Origin: Ovis canadensis
Taxonomy: Eukaryota > Chordata > Mammalia > Artiodactyla > Bovidae
Assembly (NCBI RefSeq): GCF_042477335.2
Contig: NC_091245.1
Coordinates: forward strand, 34,792,501-34,856,500
DNA length: 64,000 nt
Direction of reading: 5' to 3'
Numbering within the stretch: position 1 is the stretch's first letter; each line of letters begins with the position of its first letter. Positions 1 through 9,744 of the stretch are shown in pieces. A program made the position numbers and the translations under genes. The notes beneath the pieces were generated by a model, which saw nothing but the letters and a program-made list of their open reading frames with translations, was not told where the DNA came from and ran no database searches.

Positions 1-173
1 GCAGAAGAGTTTTGGCAAGGGTGGAATGCATGAGCTCCGACCATTTTTAGTCTCTGTATCATTCCGCTGAAGATTCAAATTCCAGAGAGAGTGTGGCCAT
101 GACCTACCTTGGTTCACATGCTCACCCACGGGCCAGGGAAGGGCGGGGCACCTGATTACAGAATGTACTATAG
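1..173. other. No recognised feature
   Basis: Nothing identifiable beyond a short G-rich patch near 130-150. Confidence 0.5.
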
Positions 174-378
174 TGTGCTAAGTTGCTTCAGTCGTGTCCA
201 ACTCTTCACGACCCTATTGACTCCTCTGTCCATGGGATTCTTCAGGCAAGAATACTACAGTGGGTTGCTGGTCCCTTCTCCAGGGGATCTTCCCAACCCA
301 GGGATCGAACCTCTGTCTCTTAGTTTCTCTTGCACTGGCAGGCGGGTTCTTTACCACTAGCGCCACCTGGGATGTCCC
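174..378 (-). mobile_element. Bov-tA SINE
   Basis: tRNA-derived ruminant SINE in reverse. The BovB-like 3' part (GCTTCAGTCGTGTCC) comes first, then the core, and the tRNA head with its CAGGGATCGAACC B-box complement near 298-308. It ends in the GCCACCTGGGA complement of the usual head. Near full length. Confidence 0.9.
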
Positions 379-599
379 TAGATTGGGAGTGGGACTAAAT
401 ATAAAAATAAGGTGCTAGTAGAAGAGGGAAATTGGTCTAGAAAAATAAAAACAAAATGATAAAATTTCCCCAGAGTGTTTGCTTTGTAGCCATCCAGCTG
501 TTAGGGACTTCTGTATAGTATTCATTTTATATTACATACAGTGCCTAGCATGAGGTAAGTACTCTGCAGGTATTTGTTTAATGAGTGAATAATTGAGTG

Positions 600-785
600 A
601 ACGTACTTAACGCTCACACAACTCTTGAATGTAGGTATCAACAGTTCCATTTACAGAAGAGGAAACTGAGGCCTGACAACCAAGTCTGTGCAAAATCACA
701 CAATCTATATGTTACAGTTGAGGTTATAACCTGGTTCTGTTTGATTTCAAAGCTTATTTTTGTTCCACTGCATGTGCTGCCTGCC
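600..785 (-). mobile_element. MIR SINE
   Basis: Ancient mammalian SINE in reverse, recognised by the core GGAAACTGAGGCCTG and the following CACAC-AGTT region. A short plus-strand MIR- or L2-like tail (CAGTGCCTAGCATG, then a poly-AT end) sits just upstream at about 535-598. Confidence 0.7.
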
Positions 786-944
786 TTCCTCAGGGTGTAT
801 GTGACAGCTGTTCTAAACCTCTCAACCTCTTGCAGTGCTATCCCAAGACAAAGGAGTATATGTTTGAAATCTAGAAAAAGTGTATAGATGATCTTATTTG
901 CAAAGCAGAAATAGAGATCCAGACATAAGAGATCAAGCATATAG

Positions 945-1206
945 ATACCAAGGGGGAAAGGGGTGGGGTGGGATGAATTGGGAGATTGGGATTGCTACAT
1001 ATATATGCTACTACGTATAACACAGATAACTAATGAGAACCTACTATATAGCACAGAGAGCTCTACTCAATGCTCTGTGGAAGAAAATTAAAAAAAAAAA
1101 GGGGGTAGGTATATGTATATGTATGACTGATTCACTTTGCTGTATAGTAGAAACTAACACCACATTGTAAAGCAAACATACTCCAATAAGAATTAATTTT
1201 TAAAAG
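945..1206 (+). mobile_element. L1 3' end (artiodactyl)
   Basis: 3' UTR fragment of an artiodactyl L1. Diagnostic text: CTGATTCACTTTGCTGTATA, then ACACCACATTGTAAAGCAA and an A-rich tail. 5' truncated as usual for L1. Confidence 0.85.
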
Positions 1207-1284
1207 AAGGGACAGGAGCTTGATGCATTATCGTTTATCTGGGCTGGGAAAAGTTCATTTTGTGATCCTCCACTAATTTCAGAA

Positions 1285-1450
1285 AGGAAGTGGTATAAAC
1301 TGTTTAACCTCGGGCAAGATATCTCAGTCTCTTCAGTGTTAGAAGTGTATGATAATGGTGTCTCCTGTAGGGTTACTGCGAGACACTTGAGAGGATGTTT
1401 GCAAAGCCTTTAGCACAGTTTCTACACAGAATGTCCTCAGATATGACACC
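1285..1450 (+). mobile_element. MIR SINE, degraded
   Basis: Weak MIR signal: TTTAACCTCGGGCAAG, a CTCAGTCTC-like stretch, then GGGTTACTGCGAGA and GCCTTTAGCACAG near the 3' end. Recognised by order of blocks rather than close identity. Confidence 0.55.
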
Positions 1451-1734
1451 TTATCTACAGGCTAGACAATAAAGAAAGCGGAAGAAAGTCCTGGGGGAGG
1501 CATCAGGTTTCAGTATTTTATTTCATCAAAGTTAAGAGGCCACCAGCTGAACTCTTAATTTACATATGTCTTAGAAAGAAAAAGCATTGGCAATTAAGCC
1601 ATGAGGATGCTTTCTACATTTTTTTAAACTTTTATTAATACTGAGAAAATCTCTCGTAGGTATAATTGACATGATTTAGATAATTTTGAATGAAAATCTC
1701 CTTTAGGTTTTTTCACATTTTTAATCATGTACTG

Positions 1735-2245
1735 CTTTTTAAAATAATCTTTAATTGAAGTATAGTTGATCTACAATGTTAATTTCTACTGTCCAGGAAA
1801 GTCATTCAGTTATACATATACGCGTATATATTCCTTTCCACTATGGCTTATCAAGGTATATTCTCTGTGATATTCAGTTGGACAATGTTATTTATCCATT
1901 TTATATATAATAGCTTGCATCAGCTAATCTCATACACCTAATCCATTCCTCCCCACACCTCTTCCCCTTGGCAACCACAAGTCTGTTCTTTAGGTCTGTG
2001 AGTCTGTTTCTGTTTATAGATAAACTCACTTGTATCATGTTTTAGATTCCATATATGTGATATCATATGGTATTTGTCTTTCTCTTTGTGACTTACTTCA
2101 TTTGTTACGATAATCCCTAGATCCATCCATGTTGCTGTAAACATTACTTCATTCTTCTTAATGGCTAAGTAGTATTCCATGGTATGTATATACTACATCT
2201 TCATCCATTCATCTGTCAGTGAATACTTAGCTTGATTCAATGTTA
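1735..2245 (-). mobile_element. L1 3' portion, end of ORF2
   Basis: Reverse-strand L1. The minus-strand frame at 1938-2180 reads MEYYLAIKKNEVMFTATWMD, the well-known C-terminal end of L1 ORF2 protein, followed by HMISHIWNLKHDTSEF and QTHRPKEQTCGCQGEE. The 3' UTR follows toward 1735. Only the last part of the element is present. Confidence 0.9.
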
Positions 2246-2246
2246 G

Positions 2247-2247
2247 C

Positions 2248-2281
<34 letters not shown>

Positions 2282-2430
2282 TGGGATATATACTGGATAT
2301 ATCTGGATATATATATATATAGGATCTATCTACATGGATTCAGTTTCAGTTTTTTATATATATATCCCTATATATATATCCTAATATATATATAAATCCA
2401 TATATCTCTATCTCTATCTATATATCTGTA
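2247..2430. repeat. TA-rich microsatellite cluster
   Basis: Several (TA)n and (ATATCC)n-like tracts separated by short spacers such as TGGATATATCTGGATATA. It adjoins the end of the preceding L1 and probably expanded from it. Confidence 0.85.
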
Positions 2431-2504
2431 TGCTTATACATTGAATGTCTGTTTCGTGACTGTCAGTTCCATGATGACATGGACAATATCTGTTCTTCTC
2501 AACA

Positions 2505-2822
2505 CCATCTCCATAAAGAACAGACTTCTGGACTCAGTGGGAGAGGGAGAGGGTGAGATGATTGGAGAGAATAGCACTGAAACATATACATTAGCATATG
2601 TAAAATAGATGACCAGTGGGAGTTTAATGTATGATGAAGGGCACCCAAAGCTGGTACTCTGACAAGCTGGAAGGATGGGACTGGGAATGAGGTGGAAGGG
2701 AGGTTCAGGACACAGGGGACACATGTATGCCTATGGCCGATTCATACTGATATATGGCAAATACCATAACAATACTGTAAAGTAACTATCCTCCAATTAA
2801 AATAAATATATGAATTAAAAAA
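2505..2822 (+). mobile_element. Ruminant L1 3' end
   Basis: 3' UTR of a ruminant L1: the GGAGAGAATAGCACTGAAAC block, the CACATGTATGCCTATGGC block and the final GTAAAGTAACTATCCTCC followed by an A-rich tail. Looks younger than the L1 at 1735-2245. Confidence 0.88.
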
Positions 2823-3393
2823 ACCAGTCTCTCAATCTCTGTTAGATGTGTGAATACATAAATGTCTGAATTCATGAATAAATGAATAACCACACCTATT
2901 TCTGTGCCATGACTCTAAGAATCTCAGGGAAAACATGTCTTTTCCATAGTGGGGAGGGGGTGGTTAATTAGAAAAAGCCTCCAGAGAGTGGAGTTGGAGC
3001 ATCAGAGGGTCACCATGGATCACCCGGGGAGAGCACCAGGTCTCCTGTCTGCCTCCTGGTGTTGCACATAATAGGCTCTGAACAGGAAGGAAATTACACA
3101 AACTTCCAGTTCAGCTGGTTCCAGTTTTACAACCCAGCTCTTTCTGTCTCACTTAAATCTGATGTGCTGCGTCACTGAAGTGACTTTGTGACCTGTCTAC
3201 TGGACGACTTTGCGTGATGCCCACACTGCCTGCCAATAACCTAGAGTGGACGTCAAGACGTTCCAATAACTGAGTCTTTTAATCCAATGTGACAGGATAA
3301 TCCTTTATGCTTAGTGGAAATAAACAGATGCACTAATAACTACCAAGCATTTGATACATTCTAGTTCCATGATAGAGGTAAGGATAGGGAGCT
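2823..3393. other. No recognised gene or repeat
   Basis: Apparently unique upstream flank; I see no coding frame or known repeat. Confidence 0.5.
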
Positions 3394-3458
3394 GAAGGAG
3401 GCTATAATCCCACCTAAAGTGGACCTGATGGAGGCTATAATCTCACCTAAAGTGAAGC
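3394..3458. repeat. Short tandem duplication, period 33
   Basis: Two copies of a unit containing GGAGGCTATAAT and CACCTAAAGTG, starting at 3397 and 3430. The copies differ at only a few bases, so the duplication is fairly recent compared with its surroundings. Confidence 0.8.
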
Positions 3459-3474
3459 AGTATACACATAATTG

Positions 3475-3665
3475 GATAACACTTGCAGCTTTCAAGTTAT
3501 GGCTATGTATATCATCTTATCTCAGTCTTCCTTGTAGCCATGAAAAATGGGAAAGTACGGATAATATTTGTGTTATTTGATCCCAATATATAAGAAACTT
3601 AGGCAACTGGGGTTGGTTCAGGATATAGGTCTGGTTTCAGGGCAGATTTGAACTGAGTGTCCAGA
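3475..3665 (-). mobile_element. Possible MIR SINE
   Basis: Degraded MIR-like order in reverse: ATCTTATCTCAGTCTTCC, CCATGAAAAATGGGAAAG, AGAAACTTAGGCAACTGG, then GGGCAGATTTGAACTGAG. Weak. Confidence 0.4.
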
Positions 3666-3832
3666 TCTCATGATTATCAATTTAGGGATCTTTCTTTCTT
3701 TTGTATCTCATTGTCACTCACTAGCTTTATACTGGTCAGCAGTGTACAGGTGCCTGGAATGTCACAGTCCCCCTACATCCTGTAATATATTTCTGATGTA
3801 CTCTTGTGATGGGACATCACAATCTAATAAAT

Positions 3833-4048
3833 CAGGGGCTGGCAAGCTAAGGCACACTGGGTCACACTGGCCATTGTCTGCCTTTGTAAAGTTGTTCTGA
3901 AATAGTCACATTCACTTATTTACTTTTATCTATGGTTGCTTTTGCCCTACAAAAGCAGAGTTGAGTAGTTGCAACAGAAACTAGATGACTCACAAAGTCC
4001 CCAAAATTCACTATTTGGCGCTTTATAGAAAAAGTTTGCCACCTCCCA
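3833..4048. mobile_element. hAT-type MITE, MER20-like
   Basis: Starts CAGGGGCTGGCAAGCT and ends TAGAAAAAGTTTGCCACCTC, the inverted ends of the MER20-like hAT-Charlie group; the internal CAGAGTTGAGTAGTTGCAAC is also typical. Flanked by TAATAAAT (3825-3832) and GAATAAAT (4049-4056), an 8-bp target duplication with one mismatch, as expected for hAT elements. Confidence 0.8.
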
Positions 4049-4075
4049 GAATAAATGAATGGAGTGGAAGTACTG

Positions 4076-4370
4076 TAAGTCCCCTACATACAAACCTTCA
4101 AGTTGAAAAGTTTCAAAGATGTGAATGTGTCCCTGTAGGCCACCTGTTGTATGGTACTACTGTACTTTTCAAGATACTTTACTATAAAACTAAAAATGTT
4201 TTATTTTTTTATTATTTTTTTTAATGTGTTTGCTGTATGAAAAGTATTACAAACCTACTACAGTACAGTACTATATAGCCAACTGTGTTAGTTAGGTACC
4301 TAGTCTAACTTTGTTGGACTTAACGAATGCGCTCACAAAAGAGAACTCATTCATATGTAGGGGACTTGTA
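4076..4370. mobile_element. Non-autonomous Tc1/mariner-class MITE (Tigger/pogo-like)
   Basis: The ends AAGTCCCCTACATA (from 4078) and TATGTAGGGGACTT (to about 4367) are inverted repeats, and TA lies at each edge, as expected for a TA-targeting element. The middle holds GTTGTATGGTACTACTGTAC and GTTGGACTTAACGAATGCG, sequences I associate with a Tigger-like MITE, but I cannot name the family. No transposase frame. Confidence 0.65.
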
Positions 4371-5640
4371 GCAGATGAAAAAAAAATAGATTTGTTCATG
4401 CACAATAGGCAGTGGGTCATAGTTGAAAAAGAAAATGAGAACGGGCCACAAAATTATGCCTCTATCACTTGGCTGGATGACACTGAACAAGTCATTTGCA
4501 CTCTCCAGGTCTGCTTCTGCATCTATCACAGAGTGGCTCCAGGATTTCTGTGATATAAAGTATACATATCAGTTATGATTATGTTTGGCCCCATGGACAG
4601 AAAACACAAAATTGCAGTGTCTTGCACAAGAAAGCAGTTTCTTGCAAGTGGAAGTGGGGAGTGGGTATTGGTCTGGTGCTGCTCGGTGTTAGAAACTCAA
4701 GCCCTTGCACCCTGGGGTGTTTAGCCTTCATTCTTGAAATCCTCTCATGGTCCACGATGGCTGCTGGAGCTCCAGCCACTGTGCTATTGTTGCTATTACC
4801 ACTGACGACAGCATGATGCTAAGAGGAAACAAACCCCAAATCAAATACAAATGCCTAGTAACAGAGACATCTACAAAGGCCAGGAAGAAAACCGACATTA
4901 ATTCAAGTCTAGCCAAGATGAGATCTCCTGCCATAGTTCCTAAGGCAATCAGTATATTCATTTATTCTATTCCTGAGGTACAACTGAGGAAGGTTCAGAA
5001 GCCATCTTACATGTATTCAGCTTCTAAAACTTCACCAAGTATTTCTATATTTATTCCCTTATTTACTCATCACAATACTCTGGAAAGGTAAGATGAACAG
5101 GTCTTAATATTATTATTCCTATTGTATTAATACATTATGATTCACACAGGTGCCGAGAACCAGATCCTAGTACTTCCCACACTGCCAAAGAGTCCATGGT
5201 TAAAGCTTTGGCTATTTGTTGGAAATGAAGGTGAACAGTCATGGTGTAGAAGAAAGAAAATGACCCTGTGGGGGTGGGTAGAGTTGCCACCCCAAAATGT
5301 CTCTTTGGCATGCAAATTATTTAGAGCTGAAAAAATTCGAAGTCCAAGAAGACTCAGGAAAAAACTCTGATGTCCCCCCTTAGCTGCATAAAGAATGCAG
5401 ACAGGGAACCTCTTCCAAGAAGTGATCATAGATAAGTATAGTATGAACTAGGTATGGGAGACTGGGAGAAACCTAGAAAGGTTTTTTTTTTTTCCTAATT
5501 CTGTTCTGTGTCCTATTGTCTCTGTGTATCCAGAAAACATTTGTTTACCAAACATTTTCCTTTCCATCTTCATGTAAACTGCCTTCCTCCCTTCTGAAAA
5601 CTCAAACCACTACTCCCAACATCGTTGTCTTTTTTTTTTT
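4371..5640. other. Mostly unrecognised flank with a MIR-like scrap
   Basis: A MIR-like piece (CACTTGGCTGGATGACACTG, AACAAGTCATTTGCACTCTC) lies at about 4465-4530. The rest is not recognised. Open frames here up to 114 codons have no family resemblance or coding character. Confidence 0.5.
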
Positions 5641-5644
5641 TTTT

Positions 5645-5810
5645 TTAAATCTTTAGTTAAGGATGGTTTTTCAGTTACTCAGTTTTACTGGGTCTTTCCC
5701 ATGTACACATGTGATTAAACTTTCATTCGGTTTTCTCCCATTGATCTGTAAATTCAATTCTTAGACCAGCCAGAAGAACCTAGAGGGGTAGAAAAGAACG
5801 TTCTCCTGAC
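5645..5810 (+). mobile_element. Possible old LTR remnant
   Basis: TTAAACTTTCATTCGGTTTT, CTCCCATTGATCTGTAAATT, then AGACCAGCCAGAAGAACC and AGAGGGGTAGAAAAG resemble the 3' end of ancient mammalian LTRs of MaLR/ERVL type. No internal retroviral coding sequence is present. Family and boundaries uncertain. Confidence 0.4.
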
Positions 5811-5819
5811 AACAACAAT

Positions 5820-6305
5820 CCAGGAGCCCTAGGAACTGATCACATGGCCTTAGCCTCACTGAGCCAGTATCCTCACCTGTAAGACCAAGAGAAGAACATG
5901 TATTTGGGGTAGTTACGAGGAGAGCAGAGTGACTATCACACACATGGCACACACTCCAGTTCAGTGAAAGCACAGTGATTACCTAGGCTTACCTCTCAGA
6001 GCTGGTGTGTCCTTCGACAATCACTTCGTTTTACTGTGCCTTCATCTCCTTTTCTAGGAAGATAAAGAATTTAGACTTGATAAATTACCTTCCAAATGCC
6101 AGTCCCATCAGCCTGGGAGCCTGACTTTTTAAAAGATATGGCTCAGGTTTAAGCTAAGTTTGTGGAATCTTCCCTCCTATTACTTACTGGGTGTCTCAAA
6201 ACAAGCTAAAAAACCTTTCAGACTCCCTGCATCTGTAAACTAGGGACAACCAGGACCTAGCTAACTGGGAATGTAAGGATAGTGAAGATTAAATGAGATA
6301 GGTGT
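5820..6305 (+). mobile_element. One or two degraded MIR SINEs
   Basis: MIR-like blocks at 5845-5960 (CCTTAGCCTCACTGAGCC, TATCCTCACCTGTAAGACC) and at 6170-6300 (CTTACTGGGTGTCTCAAAAC, CTGCATCTGTAAACTAGGG, GATTAAATGAGATAG). The second is the more convincing. Confidence 0.5.
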
Positions 6306-6475
6306 ATCCAGGACCCACCAGACTAATTTCCTTAAAGGCTGGGACCCATTTGTAGATTTACAAACTGTGACACTTCTTCTCATGGTTGCTCACAAAATTA
6401 GATGAGTAAATTTAAATAAAGTATCAGGAATAGGATCTGGCACAAACTAAAAACATTTGATAAATATTATTAGAA

Positions 6476-6690
6476 GGGCTTCCCTCTTAGTTCAGTCGGT
6501 AAAGAATCTGCCTGTAATGCAGGAGACCCAGGCTCGATTCCTGGGTCAGGAAGATGCCCTGGCGAAGGATATGGCAACCTACTCTAGTATTCTTGCCTGG
6601 GAGAATCCCATGGACAGAGGAGCCTGGCAGGCCACAGTCCATGGGGTCGCAAGAGTCGAACACGACTTAGCGACTAAACCACCACCACTT
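6476..6690 (+). mobile_element. Bov-tA SINE
   Basis: Full-length tRNA-derived SINE: GGGCTTCCCTC head, GGTAAAGAATCTGCC A-box side, GGCTCGATTCCTGGG B-box, GAGAATCCCATGGACAGAGG core, GTCGAACACGACTTAGCGAC BovB-like tail, short ACC tail. Confidence 0.93.
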
Positions 6691-6839
6691 TATTTTAGCA
6701 ACTGTCTGCACGAGTCCTGGTGTTCAGCGCATTGTTGAAACGCAAAGTTACAGGATACACGCTGGACACATATACCCACCAGGGGCTATGGAAAGCTTGC
6801 GTGGATAAACTCTGCTAGAAGAGCCTGCAGAGTAGGAAA

Positions 6840-7400
6840 CTCGCGGCCTGAGAGGACAGAGCCCACTTCAGGCCTTAAGTCCCCGAGAGGGTGCAAAAAC
6901 CTGTTAAAACAGGTCCCCACGACTCGCGGGGCCGTAGGACCGCAGGAGCAGGCGGGGGCCAATCCCCAGCCCGGTTCAAAGGGCCAATCGCGGCACGCTT
7001 TACAAGGGCCCCGGCCGGAGGGGGCGGGGCCGCGCACGGGGCGGGGCGGAGCCTCAGCCGCCCCCGTGGACCAACCAGTCCAGGCCCGGTGGGGCCCCGC
7101 TCGGCAACCTGCAGAGCCCTGATAGCTAAAATGTAATTTCAGATTGGACAAGTAAGTGACCCTCCTCTCAGTCCCACGTGTGTACCAGGGCCTTTACAGA
7201 AACGCAGGCTCGCAGCGCGAACGTTCTCCAACCGGAGAGCGTATCTGGCCCAAGCCTCCCTCCCCTTGCCCGCAGTCACCGCCTCCTCTTCCTCCTCTGA
7301 CTGCCTGAGTCTTAAACGCCAGCGCCAGCCGGGCCCTTCGCCTCCGAGATCTTGTTGAGTCCCCTGTGTACACTCCTGGGTGAGGCGTCCGGCCACTCAA
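6840..7400 (+). promoter_or_regulatory. CpG island, probable FGGY promoter
   Basis: This block is far richer in G+C and CpG than anything else in the window. It contains CCAAT boxes at 6959-6963 and 6984-6988 and two GGGGCGGGG GC boxes at about 7021-7030 and 7038-7048, in an order that suits transcription to the right. There is no TATA box. No coding sequence is recognisable inside; open frames on both strands are a by-product of few stop codons in GC-rich DNA. Because the only gene seen downstream on this strand is FGGY, and its first coding exon needs a 5' UTR exon, I infer that this is the FGGY promoter. A bidirectional or lncRNA promoter is possible. Confidence 0.7.
7060..7151 (+). other. 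FGGY: Candidate non-coding exon 1 of FGGY (start uncertain)
   Basis: Downstream of the GC boxes a good splice donor, CAA|GTAAGT, ends a possible exon at 7151. If joined to exon 2 at 34219, the frame of the ATG at 34233 is closed by an in-frame TAA at 7127-7129, 13 codons upstream. That would make this exon pure 5' UTR and support 34233 as the start codon. The transcription start is not visible; 7060 is a guess. A second donor-like site (CTGG|GTGAGG) lies near 7378 and could end a longer exon 1. Confidence 0.4.
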
Positions 7401-7537
7401 GAGACGGGTGGGCTTTACTGCATTTCCCCAAGCTGCCTAAGATGTCTGGAACCCTTGGTCCTCTGCAGTCACTATCCAGTTAATTATGTGAATTTCCTCG
7501 CTTTCCCTTCATCCCCCCAGGGTCCTCTATCACCTTA

Positions 7538-7717
7538 TTTCAGGATGTTTCTTGGTAAAGAATCCGCCAGCAATGTGGGAGACCGAGGTTCGATCCCTGG
7601 GTTGGAAAGATCCCCTGGAGAAGGGAAAGGCTACTCACTCTCGTATTCTGGCTTGGAGAATTCCATGGACTCTATAGTCCATGGGGTCGCAAAGAGTCGG
7701 AAACGACTGAGCACCTG
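7538..7717 (+). mobile_element. Bov-tA SINE, head truncated
   Basis: Begins within the tRNA head (CTTGGTAAAGAATCCGCC), has B-box GAGGTTCGATCCCTGGGT and runs to GTCGGAAACGACTGAGCACC. It lies just 3' of the CpG island, in the proposed intron 1. Confidence 0.9.
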
Positions 7718-9095
7718 TCACCTAGGCATTTTTGAGCCTTTTACTTTCAATCTGGCTACTGTAAGGCATTTAAGACCTGTGTTGCTTGTAGCTTTCAACG
7801 CTTTCAGCAACTTGTGATAATATTTGAAGCGCAGTTTAGATAGTATAATGCTCTTTGGCTACAGTTATCCTGGGTAGAAACGGCCTAGGAGTATCTTTCC
7901 ATTTTTATTAATGACCTTTCATTTTAAGAACAAGATGCAAAATGGTGAATTTCTCTAATCCTTGACTATATTCCACCAAAGCACTTTTCATGTCTTAACA
8001 TTTGTCTCTAAAGAGTCTCTGATTTGTCTCTAAAGAGTCAAGTCATTTACAAAATATTGAAAAGCAGTCATCATTAGATTAATTTTTAAAATACTGTATT
8101 AGGGGAAGGAAGTGATGATGCTTTTGAATTGCCGAGCAGTGAGAAGGCAAGCTGCCTTTTAGTTTCTGGCTGGTGTATAGAGGGTAGAGTTCTGTTTTAT
8201 TTTGCTTGCTTTCCCCCTCTTCCCTGTAATCCACCGAATGTGCATCCTGAAGTTGTACTTCTTAAATTGCCAGCTGGGTCTTCCAGCCTTCTGACTGCCT
8301 CCTGGTCTTCTGGGAGTTTCCTGTTAATGAGGTCCTGTCCTTTGCTTTTGACCTTGTGGCCACTGGCCTGACTCTTGGAGGGATCAGCTAAGGAGGACTT
8401 CCTGGTGGCAGGCTGAGAAAACTCTTTATTAAGGATGATTGAAGGAACCCAGAGGGTAAGAAGGCCTGGAGAGGGGAAGGGAGTCTCCCTGCTGGATTTG
8501 GAAGTCAAAACATGTGTATTGGGAGAAGGAACTAACCCAGAGGGTGGAGATCTGTGTCTTTCTGGATGAAGTTATGTTTACTGGGCAGACTGGACCTTCT
8601 TCCAGGCTGTGGTATCAATAATTGTTACTATCAATAATTGTCTTTTCCTGCAATCTGGTTCCCTTTCCCTAACCTACTTCACTTAGTTCAAATCACCATC
8701 TGTTATCAGCTGGTTCTGAAAACAGTTTCAGCTAGTGAATCTTCTCCACCCCCACCCCCACCTCCAAATATTTGAAATAATTATTTTACCAGAATGTACT
8801 ACAGAGAGTATTCAGCCTCTTACCTGCCACTATTTTTATAAGGTGGAATTTAGAGTCTACTCAAGTTATGTAAGGGGAGGTCACCCAAACCAGCTCTTGC
8901 GTTCATTTGTTCACTGATTTGGGAATGTGCTCTGGGCCTGAGCAATGTGGTAGGCTCTGGGAAAGCAAGGATTGGTCTTTGCTTTCAAGCTTTCATCCAT
9001 TCTGCTTCTGTCTGGTCTGGCAAAGGAGGTTATGTGATGGTGAGATTGGTGTTGTAGCAAGGTATAAGGAAGATTCTCCCCTATAATGGACTGTA
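7718..9095. other. Mostly unrecognised sequence
   Basis: No coding feature. An L2-like fragment may lie at about 8905-8990 (TCATTTGTTCACTGATTTGG, TGGTAGGCTCTGGGAAAG). TATCAATAATTGT is repeated twice near 8613-8641. The rest looks unique. Confidence 0.45.
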
Positions 9096-9202
9096 TGGGA
9101 AAAAAATCTAAAAAAAAGAGTGGATATTGCTGAATCACTTTGCTGTACACCTGACAACACAACATTGTTAACCAACTGTATTCCAATAAAAATCAATTTT
9201 AA
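9096..9202 (+). mobile_element. L1 3' end
   Basis: Short artiodactyl L1 3' end: TGAATCACTTTGCTGTACAC, AACACAACATTGTTAACC, CTGTATTCCAATAAAAATC. Severely 5' truncated. Confidence 0.85.
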
Positions 9203-9744
9203 GATTCTCAGGAGTTGAGAGTAGTTCAAATGGGCCACTATAGGCTCAGAGGAGATAATACCCAACTGGAGAGTTGCAAAGCCTCAGTATGACTGGGCTG
9301 GAGAAAGACGTGCTGACCTGGGACAGCATGGGCAAAGATATACAAGGCTGGTGCACTGCTGATTATGGGCAGACAGGAGAGAGGGAAGTGGGAAATCGCC
9401 AAAAAGGGGGATGGGGAGAGTGCAAAGGCCAGCTCAGGGAGGGTCAGGTGAATCAGGTTAAGGAGGTTGAAATGTATCTCTAGAGCAAGCAGCAGCTATT
9501 GAAGTGACTGACACTCAGGGGTGTGTTTTAGAAAATTAATTCTGGCTGCAAGGTAGCAAATGAATTGAAGTGGTGAGGACTGAAGAGACTAATTTAATGC
9601 AGGTGAGAGATGGGTTAGCATAGTTATGGGACTAGAACAGAGGGATTAGAATAGAATGCTTAAGAATTAATTACTGATTGAATGTAGGAGATAAGGAAAG
9701 AATATAGCAGTCAGAGTACCCTGGAAAAGAAAAGGCATTCACCA
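9203..9744. other. Unrecognised; possible L2-like remnant
   Basis: Purine-rich text with weak resemblance to old dispersed repeats (TTAATTCTGGCTGCAAGG). No frame or motif to support a gene. Confidence 0.4.

Noticed and set aside
5645-5810. Endogenous retrovirus
   Set aside because: Only an LTR-like fragment is visible; no gag, pol or env-like coding sequence was found nearby.
6476-6690. tRNA gene, because of A-box and B-box sequence
   Set aside because: These boxes belong to the tRNA-derived head of Bov-tA SINEs, followed by core and BovB-like tail; the same holds for the other SINEs here.
6786-7151. 121-codon minus-strand open frame in the CpG island
   Set aside because: Long frames are expected in GC-rich islands; the composition (Ala, Gly, Pro, Arg) follows base content and no family is recognised.
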